From assembly GCA_002707155.1 (NCBI GenBank), contig PAME01000012.1, positions 165,352 through 229,351 of the forward strand: a stretch of 64,000 bases of DNA, written 5' to 3'. This DNA is from Crocinitomicaceae bacterium (GTDB lineage: Bacteria; Bacteroidota; Bacteroidia; Flavobacteriales_G; Salibacteraceae). Of this stretch, positions 18,501 to 25,948 are shown piece after piece (the stretch's first letter is position 1; every line of letters begins with the position of its first letter). Below the pieces are notes generated by a model, which worked only from the letters and a program-made list of their open reading frames with translations, ran no database searches and was not told where the DNA came from. The position numbers and the translations under genes were made by a program.

Positions 18501-18569
18501 AAATTGATTCAAGCACAGCAAGAATTAATAAAGAAGCTAGAAAAGAGAATAACTGCTTTAGAGAAATAG
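12573..18569 (+). CDS. giant secreted fibre protein with beta repeats and C-terminal peptidase S74 chaperone domain
   Basis: 1998 residues. Order: signal peptide (LSVLSMAQA, ~1-20); N-terminal domain (~22-130, INYQAVIRD and SVPYALYA) shared by many Bacteroidota tail-fibre-like proteins; a repeat arm (~135-1130) in which S-T-N-E occurs 16 times, mostly as DNDSTNE, separating strands like LSISGGNSVTLPAG; a ~110-residue module beginning KIQxEESSDEDIIRFD, present twice (near 1205 and 1545). Each module leads into a block of 17-residue repeats (11 and 12 units, N-x-[TS]-G-x-x-N-x-x-x-G), likely a beta roll similar in spirit to YadA heads. The C-terminus (~1850-1998) is a peptidase S74 intramolecular chaperone with S1864-D-x-R1867-x-K1869 and a final coiled coil. 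S74 domains trimerise fibres and cleave themselves off. No T9SS domain is present, so its export route is unclear. Probably a surface adhesin or fibre; no phage genes are nearby. Confidence 0.9.
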   Translation: MKKLLLFSLAIGLSVLSMAQAPQLINYQAVIRDATGQVVQNQNVSLRLSIHEKYSVGINVYQEEHMVTTNDFGLVNIHIGAGVNKTGLLNDVKWGSDVHVLKVSLDQNGGSSFSVMGYAQLVSVPYALYAANVSYADTSSTNELQMLSFANDTLRLSNGNSIYLPNTDYSKNISDLNDSIMVINSKLVSVTQQVKNDSIYLAGLINSHIQNDADIDSTNEVQNLSLAGNTLSISKGNSVVLPGGSAQNNDNDSTNEIQSLSRNSDTLFISQSNYIVLPSGSVNTDDQNLNLSGDTLYIEDGTPVVLTKYLNTDGQSLSLSGNNLSISGGNSVTLPAGGSSNDNDSTNEIQNLTLSSDTMFISKGNYVVLPSGSVNTDDQNLNLSGDTLYIENGTAVFLSKYLDNTDSQSLSLSGSTLSISGGNSVTLPAGGAPNNDNDSTNEIQSLSLSGNSLSISGGNSVTLASGTVNNDNDSTNELISSFILSNDTLSITDAAGTKLVGLGTYMDNTDAQALSMSGDTIYLSNGGFVKLPAATSGFDGDSSSTNEIQALSMSGDTIYLTNGGFVKLPAATSGFDGDSSSTNELISAFVLSNDTLRITDASGTKQVGLATYMDNTDAQALSMSGDTIYLSNGGFVKLPAATSGFDGDSSSTNELQSLSISGNSLTILNGNTVTLPAAPVSNDNDSTNELNSQVQFTGTTLTITDGGGAKSANLSSLLDNTDSQALSVSGSTLSISGGNSVTLPAGGGPNNDNDSTNELISAFVLSNDTLSITDASGIKQVGLATYMDNTDSQALSMSGDTIYLSNGGFVKLPAATSGFDGDSSSTNEIQALTLSSDTLSLSKSNYIVLPSGTINTDDQNLTLSNDTLKIESGNYVVLPSSSVNLDNDSTNELQTLSISGNTLSISNGNSVTLASGAVNNDNDSTNELNSAIGFSGTTLTVTDAGGAKTANLSSLLDNTDSQSLSISGNSLSISGGNSVTLPAGTISNDNDSTNELNASVSVSGNILSVTDAGGAKTADLSAFKDNTDSQTLSLSGSTLSIAGGNSVTLPAGTASNDNDSTNELNSAFAITSNNLTVTDAGGAKTVSLAPYLDNTDAQTLSITGNTLSITGGNNVTLPSGSTYTTKGIDSVLTAGNNAAGLNMLNVGKMAIGTATADSTLTVSGGINANNIRLSNGAGANKILTSDASGNASWVSPSTVTAPSEIKDTDNDTKIQVEESSDEDIIRFDIAGNERWRMEGTHIEPVGTGGSVFIGDNAGQNDDLSANNNTFIGNNSGQTNSTGYANSAIGYNSMAFNTSGRENVSVGLNAMYNNTTGYRNAVIGYQALFTNTTGLGNVAMGYRALRTSSNKHYNIGIGYDALYNNNGTGNIGMGFYALRANVSGSYNAAIGYRSLGSNVSGQRNIAFGFYSALDMLTGSFNITIGDYALNNNINGSNNVVVGRNAGFNNVTGSRNVFIGYQAGYSETGTDKLYIDASTSAASSTSPLIYGDFATDELKINGDLEVRDDFTLPTGAGSGRILTSDANGKASWSNPGAVSLGDTTQVSDLDGDTKIQMEESSDEDIIRFDLAGKQQWRMVGARLEANNSGLSVFIGEEAGQTDDLSNNQNVFIGYRSGRNNSTGQLNTAIGSNSLRNNTTGDYNTSTGYYSLNANLTGQQNSAYGYYSLGANTSGAFNAAFGLGSLRSNSSGVYNAATGYYALFSNTTGTFNASVGANSLRRNTTGYRNSSIGYYSLGFNTTGYRNSGLGMYSLFRNSTGYDNTASGYYSLGLNTTGYENAAVGTNALYQNTSGNRNAAIGHRAGFYGQTGAQNTYLGSYAGPSSNVTYSNATAVGYNSTTTASNQVRIGNTSVTSIGGQVGWSTLSDGRFKENVKSDVVGLDFIMKLEPVTYTLKTEELFSQFEDKDSIEVSGQEVDARIEKSKITQTGFIAQDVEKAAQETGYAFSGVDAPKNDKDMYGLRYSEFVVPLVKGMQEQQKLIQAQQELIKKLEKRITALEK
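13205..15940 (+). repeat. intragenic STNE beta-repeat array in the fibre gene
   Basis: About 2.7 kb of degenerate coding repeats, units of roughly 33-70 residues, each opened by (D)N/S-D-S-T-N-E. Four nearly identical copies of ALSMSGDTIYL-[ST]-NGGFVKLP with the following ATSGFDGDSSSTNE are encoded near 14110, 14220, 14430 and 14950. At the DNA level they differ at many synonymous positions. Confidence 0.85.
16395..18040 (+). repeat. two arrays of 51-bp (17-residue) coding repeats in the fibre gene
   Basis: First array about 16395-16970 (11 units) and second about 17400-18040 (12 units), each unit N-x-[TS]-G-x-x-N-x-x-x-G-x-x-[AS]-L. They are separated by a duplicated ~110-residue spacer module. 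The second array is almost perfectly in phase at 17 residues. Confidence 0.85.
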
Positions 18570-18650
18570 AAATTAGTTTTAACCGCAGTAAAATGCATTT
18601 GGATATACTACTGAACCAATTCAAACCTTCATTTATGAATTCTTAATTAC

Positions 18651-19268
18651 TTGGATTTTAACCTATTAATTGCTTTTACCGGTTCTTCAGTCTTATTAAC
18701 TATAATGCCTGGACCCGATAATATTTTTGTGCTTACTCAAAGTATAACGCGCGGAGCTAAAACGGGCATTATTATTTCATTTGGTTTAGTAAGTGGCGTG
18801 CTGGTGCATACCGCCATTGCTGCCACCGGTCTTTCTATCGTCTTGATGCAGTCTAAAATGGCTTACACTGTTGTCTTATATGCAGGTGCAGCTTACCTTG
18901 TGTATTTGGCATTTATGGCAACAAAAGAAAAGGCTGTAAACTTGGAAAATGGCAATGTCGAATATTCTACTTTGAATAAGGTTAAGCTTGTTCGTGTTGG
19001 TTTTTTAATGAATGTCCTCAACCCAAAAGTAACCCTGTTTTTTGTTGCTTTTTTGCCTCAGTTTGTAACCAGTGATGGCTGGCCTCTTGCAACGCAGTTT
19101 TCAGTTTTAGGTAGTGTTTTTATTCTGCAAGCTTTTGTCATTTTTTCGATCATTGCTGCACTAGCTGGAAGGCTTAACGCTTATTTGAACGACCAAAGGT
19201 TTTGGGCTATTACCAAGTGGAGTAAAGTTGTAATTCTATTGTTATTGGCCATTTTTCTGCTGCTGTAA
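18651..19268 (+). CDS. LysE/RhtB family amino-acid exporter
   Basis: 205-residue inner-membrane protein of the LysE superfamily, with about six transmembrane segments. The N-terminus carries the family signature PGPDNIFVLTQSITRGAKTGI and the middle has NVLNPKVTLFFVAF, the NPKxxLFF motif of the family. Start is TTG at 18651; no other start in frame keeps the first membrane helix. Such proteins export lysine, threonine, homoserine or related metabolites; the substrate cannot be told from sequence. It converges on the acyltransferase gene 7 bases downstream. Confidence 0.9.
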   Translation: MDFNLLIAFTGSSVLLTIMPGPDNIFVLTQSITRGAKTGIIISFGLVSGVLVHTAIAATGLSIVLMQSKMAYTVVLYAGAAYLVYLAFMATKEKAVNLENGNVEYSTLNKVKLVRVGFLMNVLNPKVTLFFVAFLPQFVTSDGWPLATQFSVLGSVFILQAFVIFSIIAALAGRLNAYLNDQRFWAITKWSKVVILLLLAIFLLL

Positions 19269-19275
19269 CAGAGCA

Positions 19276-20175
19276 TTAACTTTGCTTTCCATGGACTTCC
19301 ATTCCAGCTGGTTTTTCTCGCTTCCAACGTTTATGAGTCCATAACCAGCCAACTGGATCGTGATTAATCGTTTCCTCCAAGATTGCAGTATACTTTTTAG
19401 TTATGTCTCCGTAGTTCGTTTTAGTCGGCTCAGACTCTATATCAATGTATTCAAATTCGTAAAAGCCTCTTCTAATTTTATTGATTCTACAAAAAACAAC
19501 TGGAATATCTTTTTCGACTGCAAATTTTTCTGCACCGAATGCCACGGGGGTTTCTTGATTTAAGAACCACGTCCAATAGGCCTTATTCGCTTTATGAGGT
19601 GCCTGATCGCTTCCAAAAATATAGCCATAAGTTCCATTCTCATGATCTTTAAAAAAGCTACGAACGTCTTGAAAGGGAAGTGGTAAAACACCGAAAGATG
19701 AGCGGATAAACTTTAATTTTTCTTCTAAATATCGGTTGCTTAATTCCTTGTAAATCAATACAATTTTATGTCGAACAGGCATATCTATCCCAAGAAACCA
19801 CCATTCCCAGCTATAGTAATGACCAGTAGTAATAATGACGGACTTTCCTTGGTTAAAGTATTTATCCAACAACTTAGGATTCCGATTATACATCCTTTCG
19901 TGAATATCCTCACGACTCATGGTTAACCCTTTGATTCCCTCTATAAGCGTATCGCAAAATTGGCGATAGAATTTTCGAGCGATTCGTTTATTCTCTCTTT
20001 TACCGTTAACCGGGAATGATTTTTTAAGATTCTGCATAACCACCTTTTTGCGGTAGCCAACAACATAATAAATTAAAAAAAACATGAGGTCAGAAATAAT
20101 ATAAAGCAATCTGTACGGAAGGCTACTAAAGGGTATGACTATACCGTAATAAAATATGGCAGTTAAAACCTTCAC
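19276..20175 (-). CDS. LpxL/HtrB-type lipid A (lysophospholipid) acyltransferase
   Basis: 299-residue inner-membrane acyltransferase, the usual size for late lipid A acyltransferases. It has one N-terminal hydrophobic segment and the catalytic HX4E motif as H119-YYSW-E124 in TTGHYYSWEWW, followed by FGSDQAPH and the PVVFCRI strand of the LPLAT fold. It would transfer an acyl chain from acyl-ACP to the lipid A precursor. It starts at a GTG one base after the stop of the S4-domain gene, so the two form an operon with a promoter box at 20399-20406. Confidence 0.88.
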   Translation of the reverse strand: MKVLTAIFYYGIVIPFSSLPYRLLYIISDLMFFLIYYVVGYRKKVVMQNLKKSFPVNGKRENKRIARKFYRQFCDTLIEGIKGLTMSREDIHERMYNRNPKLLDKYFNQGKSVIITTGHYYSWEWWFLGIDMPVRHKIVLIYKELSNRYLEEKLKFIRSSFGVLPLPFQDVRSFFKDHENGTYGYIFGSDQAPHKANKAYWTWFLNQETPVAFGAEKFAVEKDIPVVFCRINKIRRGFYEFEYIDIESEPTKTNYGDITKKYTAILEETINHDPVGWLWTHKRWKREKPAGMEVHGKQS

Positions 20176-20176
20176 C

Positions 20177-20380
20177 TTATTTTATCGTTACTTTTTTGCC
20201 TCTAAACTCTACAACTTCACCCACTCTCAACTTTTTTCTTTTTCGGGTTTCTGTATCTCCGCCTACTGCCACTTCACCTTCAGTGATTACCATATTTGCA
20301 AAGCCACCAGATTCAACCCAGCCTAGCAGCTTTAAAAGTTTATTGAGTTCGATGTATTCAGAAGAGAGTTTAAATTCCAT
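20177..20380 (-). CDS. small S4 RNA-binding domain protein (YbcJ-like)
   Basis: 67 residues consisting of a single S4 domain: LNKLLKLLGWVESGGFAN, then ITEGEVAVGG and the lysine-rich KKLRVGEVV. Stand-alone S4 proteins of this size bind structured RNA and are thought to act in ribosome-related processes; the target is unknown. It is directly followed by the lipid A acyltransferase gene. Confidence 0.88.
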   Translation of the reverse strand: MEFKLSSEYIELNKLLKLLGWVESGGFANMVITEGEVAVGGDTETRKRKKLRVGEVVEFRGKKVTIK

Positions 20381-20398
20381 GCTCTTTTTTTATTCGTG

Positions 20399-20406
20399 CA
20401 AAGTTA
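20399..20406 (-). promoter_or_regulatory. -7 promoter box of the S4-acyltransferase operon
   Basis: Minus strand TAACTTTG matches TAnnTTTG, 18 bases before the start at 20380. Confidence 0.5.
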
Positions 20407-20562
20407 AGCAGTGAAAGAAAACGATAAGTTAGTAGATTAACGTATTGATTTTATGCATTACTAATTAATTGTCAGGCAGTTGTATTGATTTGGTTGGCGA
20501 ATAATGATAATATTAATAAGAGATGGCCTATTTTGTACTTTATAAATGAAAAAAAGAATAAC

Positions 20563-21072
20563 ATGTTGAAAATTTATTTAGGATTGTTTCTAGCAGTCTC
20601 AATGACGCTTGGATCATGCAAAAAATGTAAGGAAAAAGATTGTTAAAATGATGCTTCGTGCAGCTTGCTAAACAATGAGGCAGTTTGTGCTTATAAAGAG
20701 TTTTATCAAGGAGAAACTTGTGATACTGAGACAAGAGAAACTTATGTAGGAATATACAGTGGGTCTCCGGTAACTACAATTGAAGGAATTGATTATACAG
20801 GAAGTAGAACTGATTATTCAGTAGTTAAAAATGGAGGGGATATTGCTAAGTTTAAAATATCAACCACAGATACTAGTAATACAACTGTATTTTTCTGTAA
20901 GCTTACCTCTGATTCAGATTTTGTAATTGAAAGTGTCGATGCAGCTGATGACGTCACTATCTCAGGGTCAGGCACTATATCTACCACGAGTTTTAGAATG
21001 TCTGGTACGATATCACAAAATCAAAGAGGTCAAACGATAACGGGTACTTTTGTTATAAATGCTCAGCAGTAA
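20563..21072 (+). pseudogene. lipoprotein gene interrupted by an in-frame TAA
   Basis: ATG 20563 opens a lipoprotein signal peptide (MLKIYLGLFLAVSMTLGSC, lipobox LGSC), then KKCKEKDC and a TAA at 20644-20646. The same frame continues without any other stop to 21072, and the sequence just after the stop carries on the cysteine-rich style (NDASCSLLNNEAVC ... GETCDTETRETYVGIYSG). One base change explains the interruption. Read through, the product would be 169 residues with a beta-rich C-terminal domain. No family is recognised with confidence. A start at TTG 20665 would make a protein with no export signal. A terminator follows at 21096. Confidence 0.7.
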
Positions 21073-21095
21073 TTAAAAGAAATTACATTACTACT

Positions 21096-21130
21096 AACCG
21101 CAATCGATTCATTTTGATTGCGGTTTTTTT
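21096..21130 (+). terminator. Rho-independent terminator
   Basis: Perfect 10-bp stem AACCGCAATC (21096-21105) with GATTGCGGTT (21116-21125), then a T run. It separates the interrupted lipoprotein gene from the efflux operon. Confidence 0.9.
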
Positions 21131-21160
21131 ACGCCTTAACACTCCTTAAATGTTTCTAAA

Positions 21161-21189
21161 TTGAAGCAACTCAATAAAGGTTAGCTTTG
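21161..21189 (+). promoter_or_regulatory. Promoter of the marR-efflux operon
   Basis: TTG at 21161-21163, an 18-base spacer and TAGCTTTG at 21182-21189: a full Bacteroidota-type -33/-7 promoter. Transcription should begin near 21195, inside the GTTAAC repeat. Confidence 0.65.
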
Positions 21190-21194
21190 CAACC

Positions 21195-21208
21195 GTTAAC
21201 AGGTTAAC
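21195..21208. promoter_or_regulatory. Candidate MarR operator
   Basis: GTTAAC-AG-GTTAAC: two copies of a 6-base palindrome two bases apart, right after the -7 box and 5 bases before the marR-type start codon. The position suits autorepression by the MarR protein. Binding is inferred. Confidence 0.5.
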
Positions 21209-21212
21209 TAAA

Positions 21213-21668
21213 TTGAAAAAAGTTCAAATACATCAAAATCTTGGCTACTTGCTCACCACAGCAACGAATGCTTTGGTGACGCATATGCAGCGCACTATAC
21301 TGGAGCAGCAAATTGACGTTCCTTTCGAACAATTGAGGGTTTTGATGTTCATAAGCAATAACGAAGGTGTTAAGCAGCAAGATATTTGCACTGGACTAAA
21401 CAAAGTAAAGCCAGGCGTTTCAAGATTAGTAGATGGTTTAGTTAAAAAAAAATTGGTTGAGCAACGATCGGATAAAACAGATCGAAGAGTGAAGAACCTA
21501 CACATAACATCCAAGGGTGTAGAGGTCAGAAATCACTTCTATCCAATAGGGTTAGGCGAATTGAAAAAGATAGAAACGCATTTGGGCGAAAAAGAAACCG
21601 AACAACTCAAGAATCATCTAAGAAAAATCAAGGAAATTATTTCAAATACAGAAAACAACAACGAATGA
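21213..21668 (+). CDS. MarR-family transcriptional regulator
   Basis: 151-residue winged-helix regulator starting at TTG 21213. The fold shows in VPFEQLRVLMFISNNEG, the recognition helix area GLNKVKPGVSRLVDGLVKKKLVEQ and the wing RSDKTDRRVKNLHITSKG, whose D-x-R is the usual DNA-contacting motif of MarR proteins. Its last codons overlap the next gene in ATGA (21665), so it is the first gene of a four-gene efflux operon and likely represses it in answer to a toxic ligand. Confidence 0.92.
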   Translation: MKKVQIHQNLGYLLTTATNALVTHMQRTILEQQIDVPFEQLRVLMFISNNEGVKQQDICTGLNKVKPGVSRLVDGLVKKKLVEQRSDKTDRRVKNLHITSKGVEVRNHFYPIGLGELKKIETHLGEKETEQLKNHLRKIKEIISNTENNNE

Positions 21669-22777
21669 AAAGGCAAGTAACCATAGTACTTGGAGTGCTC
21701 GTTATACTGGCGGGAGTAGGGGTTAATAAATACTTAAGCTCGAAAGCGAAGCCACCAAAACGAAACCCTCAAGGAGGAAAGCCCACGGTTTTGGTTCAGA
21801 AAGTTCAAAATGGATTTGTAAAAAATACGATACCTGTAACAGGTAAACTCGTTGCCAAGAATAGAGTAGAGTTATTTGCTGAGGTTCAAGGATCAGTTTT
21901 AAACTCAGGAAAAACGTTTAAAGAAGGGGTTTCATTTTCTAATGGTTCTAGAATGTTGAAGCTGGATAGTACAGAATTTCATCTTTCCCTGCTTTCAGCG
22001 AAATCAGATTTTTTAAATAGCCTAATTCAATTAACGCCAGATATTAAGTACGATTTTCGAGAGGAATTGGATCGTTGGAATGTATTTATCAACTCGGTTA
22101 ATATTGAACAACCTTTTCCTGCTTTGCCAAAAAGTAAGAACAAGAAATTTCTGAACTTTCTTATTTCGAGAAGCATTTCTAATCAGTATTACACCATAAA
22201 AAGTCAAGAAGAGAAACTATCTAAGTTTAACTTAATTGCTCCTTTTAGTGGTACGTTAATAGAAGGAAATTTACAGCCGGGTTCTATGGTAAGAGTAGGG
22301 CAAAAACTAGGTACATTTATTCAAGGCGGCGAATACGAATTGGAGGTTTCCGTGAGCATGAATGATGGATCGCTTATAAAAATTGGTGATTCAGTTTTAT
22401 TACAATCAGAAGATATTCCAGGAAATTGGTACGGAAAGGTCGTTAGAATTTCTGTACATATTGATCAATCAACTCAAACATTAAAAGTATATGTTAATGT
22501 CAGTTCCAAAAAGCTGAAAGAAGGTATGTACTTAACGGGATCTATTTATTCTGGAGGCTTTGAAAATGCTGTTTCTATTCCTAGAAATATTTTGATTGGA
22601 ACCAATCAAGTGTATTTATTAAAGGATACTGTATTGCAATTGCATGAAATTAAAGTGCTTTCGATAGGGGAAAATCAAGCAGTTATAGAAGGTCTTTCAG
22701 ACGGCTCAAAAATTTTGGGTCAAGTCTATAGTGCAGCCTATAATGGAATGATTGTAAAACCACAACTTGAAAACTAA
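21665..22777 (+). CDS. RND efflux periplasmic adaptor (membrane fusion protein)
   Basis: 370 residues. An N-terminal membrane anchor (VTIVLGVLVILAGVGV) is followed by the adaptor layout: barrel-sandwich halves (NTIPVTGKLVAKNRVELFAEVQG and FNLIAPFSGTLIEGNLQPGSMVRVG), a short helical hairpin between them, then the beta-barrel and membrane-proximal domains. It joins the inner-membrane RND pump to the TolC channel. The start overlaps marR by 4 bases and the pump gene follows 15 bases downstream. Confidence 0.92.
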   Translation: MKRQVTIVLGVLVILAGVGVNKYLSSKAKPPKRNPQGGKPTVLVQKVQNGFVKNTIPVTGKLVAKNRVELFAEVQGSVLNSGKTFKEGVSFSNGSRMLKLDSTEFHLSLLSAKSDFLNSLIQLTPDIKYDFREELDRWNVFINSVNIEQPFPALPKSKNKKFLNFLISRSISNQYYTIKSQEEKLSKFNLIAPFSGTLIEGNLQPGSMVRVGQKLGTFIQGGEYELEVSVSMNDGSLIKIGDSVLLQSEDIPGNWYGKVVRISVHIDQSTQTLKVYVNVSSKKLKEGMYLTGSIYSGGFENAVSIPRNILIGTNQVYLLKDTVLQLHEIKVLSIGENQAVIEGLSDGSKILGQVYSAAYNGMIVKPQLEN

Positions 22778-22792
22778 TTAAAAACTAAGGCC

Positions 22793-25700
22793 GTGCGCAA
22801 TCTAATAGCCTACTTCATAAAATACCCAGTTGCTGGAAACACCTTGATGGTCCTTATTTTCATCTTTGGTTATTTTGGACTGCAGAGCTGGAAGAAAAAC
22901 TTTTTCCCAGTTTCGGAAAGCAGAATTCTTCAAATTGAAACGGTATATCCGGGTTCATCTCCTGAGGAAATTGAGAAGGGTATTGTCCTGAAAATAGAGG
23001 ATAACCTGCGGGGGGTTACTGGAATTGAGCAAATTAGCTCTGTGAGTCAAGAGAATTCTGGTGTTATTACGATTGAAGTAGAACGCTCATACAATACAGA
23101 TTTAGTACTTCAAGATGTTAAGAATGCAGTAGATAGAATTCCTTCATTTCCGGATGGAATGGAGCCTCCTGTGATTTATAAAAAAGAGAGCAGAAACTTT
23201 GCCATTAGCTTTTCCTTGAGTGGTGATGTATCGCTGACCACTTTAAAGAAATTCGCACAAAAAGCCGAAAGTGATTTATTAGCGATTGATGGAATTAGCA
23301 AAATTGCTTTATCAGGGTATCCAGATGAAGAAATCGAAATAGCACTAAAAGAAGATGCTTTACGCGCTTATGATTTAACTTTCTTAGAAGTCAGTCAAAA
23401 AGTGCAAAATGCTAATCTAGAAGTAACTGGCGGTAAGGTTCGAGGCGATAAAGAGGAACTAATTATTCGGGCGAATACCAAAGGATATTATGCGGACAAG
23501 TTTCAGAATATTGTAATAAAAACCACCACTGACGGGCGAATTGTTCGATTGAAAGACGTTGCTTTAGTCAGTGATATTTGGGCTGAATCACCAAATAGAA
23601 GTCACCTAAATGGTCAACCGTCGGTGATTATTGAAGTCAGCAATACCATTGAAGAGGATATACTTTTTGTTACCGAATCGGTAAAAGAATACATGGAGAA
23701 GTTTAACACTGAGAACAGTGTGGTTAAAACGACTTTAGTAAGAGATGGTTCCACCACGTTGAATGAAAGAATTGATTTGTTAGTCGATAATGGAATTATT
23801 GGTTTTGTATTAGTGTTGTTGTTTCTTGCGTTCTTCTTGCACATTCGGTTAGCATTTTGGGTTGCACTTAGTATTCCAATTGCCTTTATGGGAATGTTTA
23901 TAGTAGGAGCCAATAGTGAGGTTTCAATTAATGTTATTTCTCTGTTCGGAATGATTCTCGTTATAGGCATACTTGTAGATGACGGAATTGTTATTGGAGA
24001 GAATATTTACAAGCATTACGAAGACGGTAAGGAGCCAATGCAAGCTGCAATAGATGGGACAATGCAGGTTTTACCAGCAGTTTTTTCTGCAGTATTAACC
24101 ACTGCCATTGCTTTCTCCACGTTCTTTTTTCTAGAAGGAAGGCTCGGTGAATTTGCGCCTGACATGGCATTTGTGGTAATAAGTACTCTTGCATTTTCTT
24201 TAGTAGAAGGGGCTTTTATACTACCAGCCCACGTTGCGCATTCAAAAGCATTAAGTAAAGAAGCCAAAAAGAACAAAGTTGAAAAGGCATTTGACAATAT
24301 AATGTCAACGCTAAGAGATAAGTATTACGGACCGTTTCTGCGATTTGCAATGAAGAACTGGGTGCTTGCCTTATCTGTTCCAATCGCATTATTTATTATC
24401 ACACTTGGAGGGATTCGAGGTGGAATTATTAAGTTGACCTTCTTCCCTTTTATTGAACAGGATTATATCACGGTAAATTTGGAAATGCCTAGTGGCACAA
24501 GAGAAAACATTACCGAAGGATACCTCGAAGATATTCAAGCTGCAGCATGGCGCGTAAATCAAAAAATGTCTTCAGAAAGAGCTGACGGAAAAGATATTGT
24601 AGAGAATGTGTTACTTAAAGTAGGTCCAGGAACAAATGTGGGCAGCGTTACAATTCGCCTTTTAGGAACAGAAGAGCGGCAAATGCAAAGTTTCTTGATT
24701 TCAAATGCAATTCGTGATGAAGTTGGAGAAGTTTACGAAGCGGAGAAACTCACATTTGGAATTAATACTCCCTTCGGAAAACCAGTTTCAGTTTCGTTAT
24801 TAGGCAACGATTTAGCCGAATTGAATTTGGCAAAAGAGGAGTTGAAAAACAAACTCAAAGAGTTACCAGCGCTTAAAGATGTTAACGATAACGACAAAAA
24901 AGGGGCAAGAGAACTACGCCTAAAACTAAAAGAAAAAGCTTATGCAATGGGTTTGACTATGAGAGATGTTGTTGGCCAAGTTCGACAAGGTTTCTTTGGT
25001 TTTGAAGTGCAACGTTTACAACGAGGGTTAGATGAGGTGAAGGTTTGGGTGCGTTACGATTTGGAAGATCGAGGATCGGTAAAGCGTTTAGAAAACATGA
25101 GAATCCGGACTGCCTCTGGAATGCAAGTTCCTTTGAATGAAATTGCAGATTACGAGATTGAACGTGGCATTGTAGCTATTAATCACTTAGATGGAAGAAG
25201 AGAAGTAAGAATCGAAGCTGAACTAGGCGACCCAACTGCTTCGGCAAGTGAGATAATGGCTGAGGTTAGAGCCGTTATTATTCCCGAAGTGTTGGCAAAG
25301 TACCCTTCAACCAGTGTTACCTACGAAGGACAAAGTAAGCAGCAGCAAAAAACAGCTAGTTCCGGAAAACGCGTTATTCCTATTATTTTATTGCTAATGT
25401 TGGCGGTAATCGTTCTTACTTTCCGATCATTATGGCAAGCGGTACTCGTGTTTATCTGTATTCCTTTTGCTTTAATTGGAGTAGGTTGGGGGCATTATTT
25501 CCATGGACATGCAATTAGCTTATTATCCATGTTTGGAATCATTGCTTTAATTGGCGTTATGGTAAACGATAGTCTTGTATTTGTTAGTCGTGTCAATGAA
25601 TTAGTCAAAGAATACAAGGATTTTGATAAAGCCGTTTTTGAAGCTGGTAGAAGTCGATTTAGAGCAATTGTTTTGACTTCCGTAACCACCGTAGCAGGAC

Positions 25701-25948
25701 TAGGTCCGCTCATTTTTGAGACTTCCTTTCAAGCTCAATTTCTTATTCCCATGGCAATATCAGTGGCATATGGAATGATGATAGCAACTTTTATAACCCT
25801 TATCGCATTGCCGGTGTTTTTGGTTATGCTCAACAGAATTAAGGTTGGTCTTAATTGGCTGTGGACAGGTAAGCGTCCTACGAATGAGGAAGTGGAGCCA
25901 GCCTACATTGAATTAAAATCAGAACAATTAGAGATCGATAAAAAATGA
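22793..25948 (+). CDS. RND efflux transporter permease (AcrB/MdtB type)
   Basis: 1051-residue proton-driven inner-membrane pump, the usual length for the family, starting at a GTG. It has a first transmembrane helix, the duplicated porter domains (YPGSSPEEIEKGI; ALRAYDLTFLEVSQKVQNAN) and two six-helix bundles. TM4 carries the proton-relay aspartates in GILVDDGIVIGENI, and the second half has the matching GVMVNDSLVFV. It is most like pumps that export drugs or bile-salt-like amphiphiles; the metal-binding motifs of the CusA/CzcA group are not obvious. The last codons overlap the TolC gene in ATGA. Confidence 0.95.
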   Translation: MRNLIAYFIKYPVAGNTLMVLIFIFGYFGLQSWKKNFFPVSESRILQIETVYPGSSPEEIEKGIVLKIEDNLRGVTGIEQISSVSQENSGVITIEVERSYNTDLVLQDVKNAVDRIPSFPDGMEPPVIYKKESRNFAISFSLSGDVSLTTLKKFAQKAESDLLAIDGISKIALSGYPDEEIEIALKEDALRAYDLTFLEVSQKVQNANLEVTGGKVRGDKEELIIRANTKGYYADKFQNIVIKTTTDGRIVRLKDVALVSDIWAESPNRSHLNGQPSVIIEVSNTIEEDILFVTESVKEYMEKFNTENSVVKTTLVRDGSTTLNERIDLLVDNGIIGFVLVLLFLAFFLHIRLAFWVALSIPIAFMGMFIVGANSEVSINVISLFGMILVIGILVDDGIVIGENIYKHYEDGKEPMQAAIDGTMQVLPAVFSAVLTTAIAFSTFFFLEGRLGEFAPDMAFVVISTLAFSLVEGAFILPAHVAHSKALSKEAKKNKVEKAFDNIMSTLRDKYYGPFLRFAMKNWVLALSVPIALFIITLGGIRGGIIKLTFFPFIEQDYITVNLEMPSGTRENITEGYLEDIQAAAWRVNQKMSSERADGKDIVENVLLKVGPGTNVGSVTIRLLGTEERQMQSFLISNAIRDEVGEVYEAEKLTFGINTPFGKPVSVSLLGNDLAELNLAKEELKNKLKELPALKDVNDNDKKGARELRLKLKEKAYAMGLTMRDVVGQVRQGFFGFEVQRLQRGLDEVKVWVRYDLEDRGSVKRLENMRIRTASGMQVPLNEIADYEIERGIVAINHLDGRREVRIEAELGDPTASASEIMAEVRAVIIPEVLAKYPSTSVTYEGQSKQQQKTASSGKRVIPIILLLMLAVIVLTFRSLWQAVLVFICIPFALIGVGWGHYFHGHAISLLSMFGIIALIGVMVNDSLVFVSRVNELVKEYKDFDKAVFEAGRSRFRAIVLTSVTTVAGLGPLIFETSFQAQFLIPMAISVAYGMMIATFITLIALPVFLVMLNRIKVGLNWLWTGKRPTNEEVEPAYIELKSEQLEIDKK

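Noticed and set aside
12573..18569. Phage tail fibre in a prophage
   Set aside because: The S74 domain is phage-like, but there is a signal peptide, and no capsid, terminase, integrase or lysis genes lie nearby.
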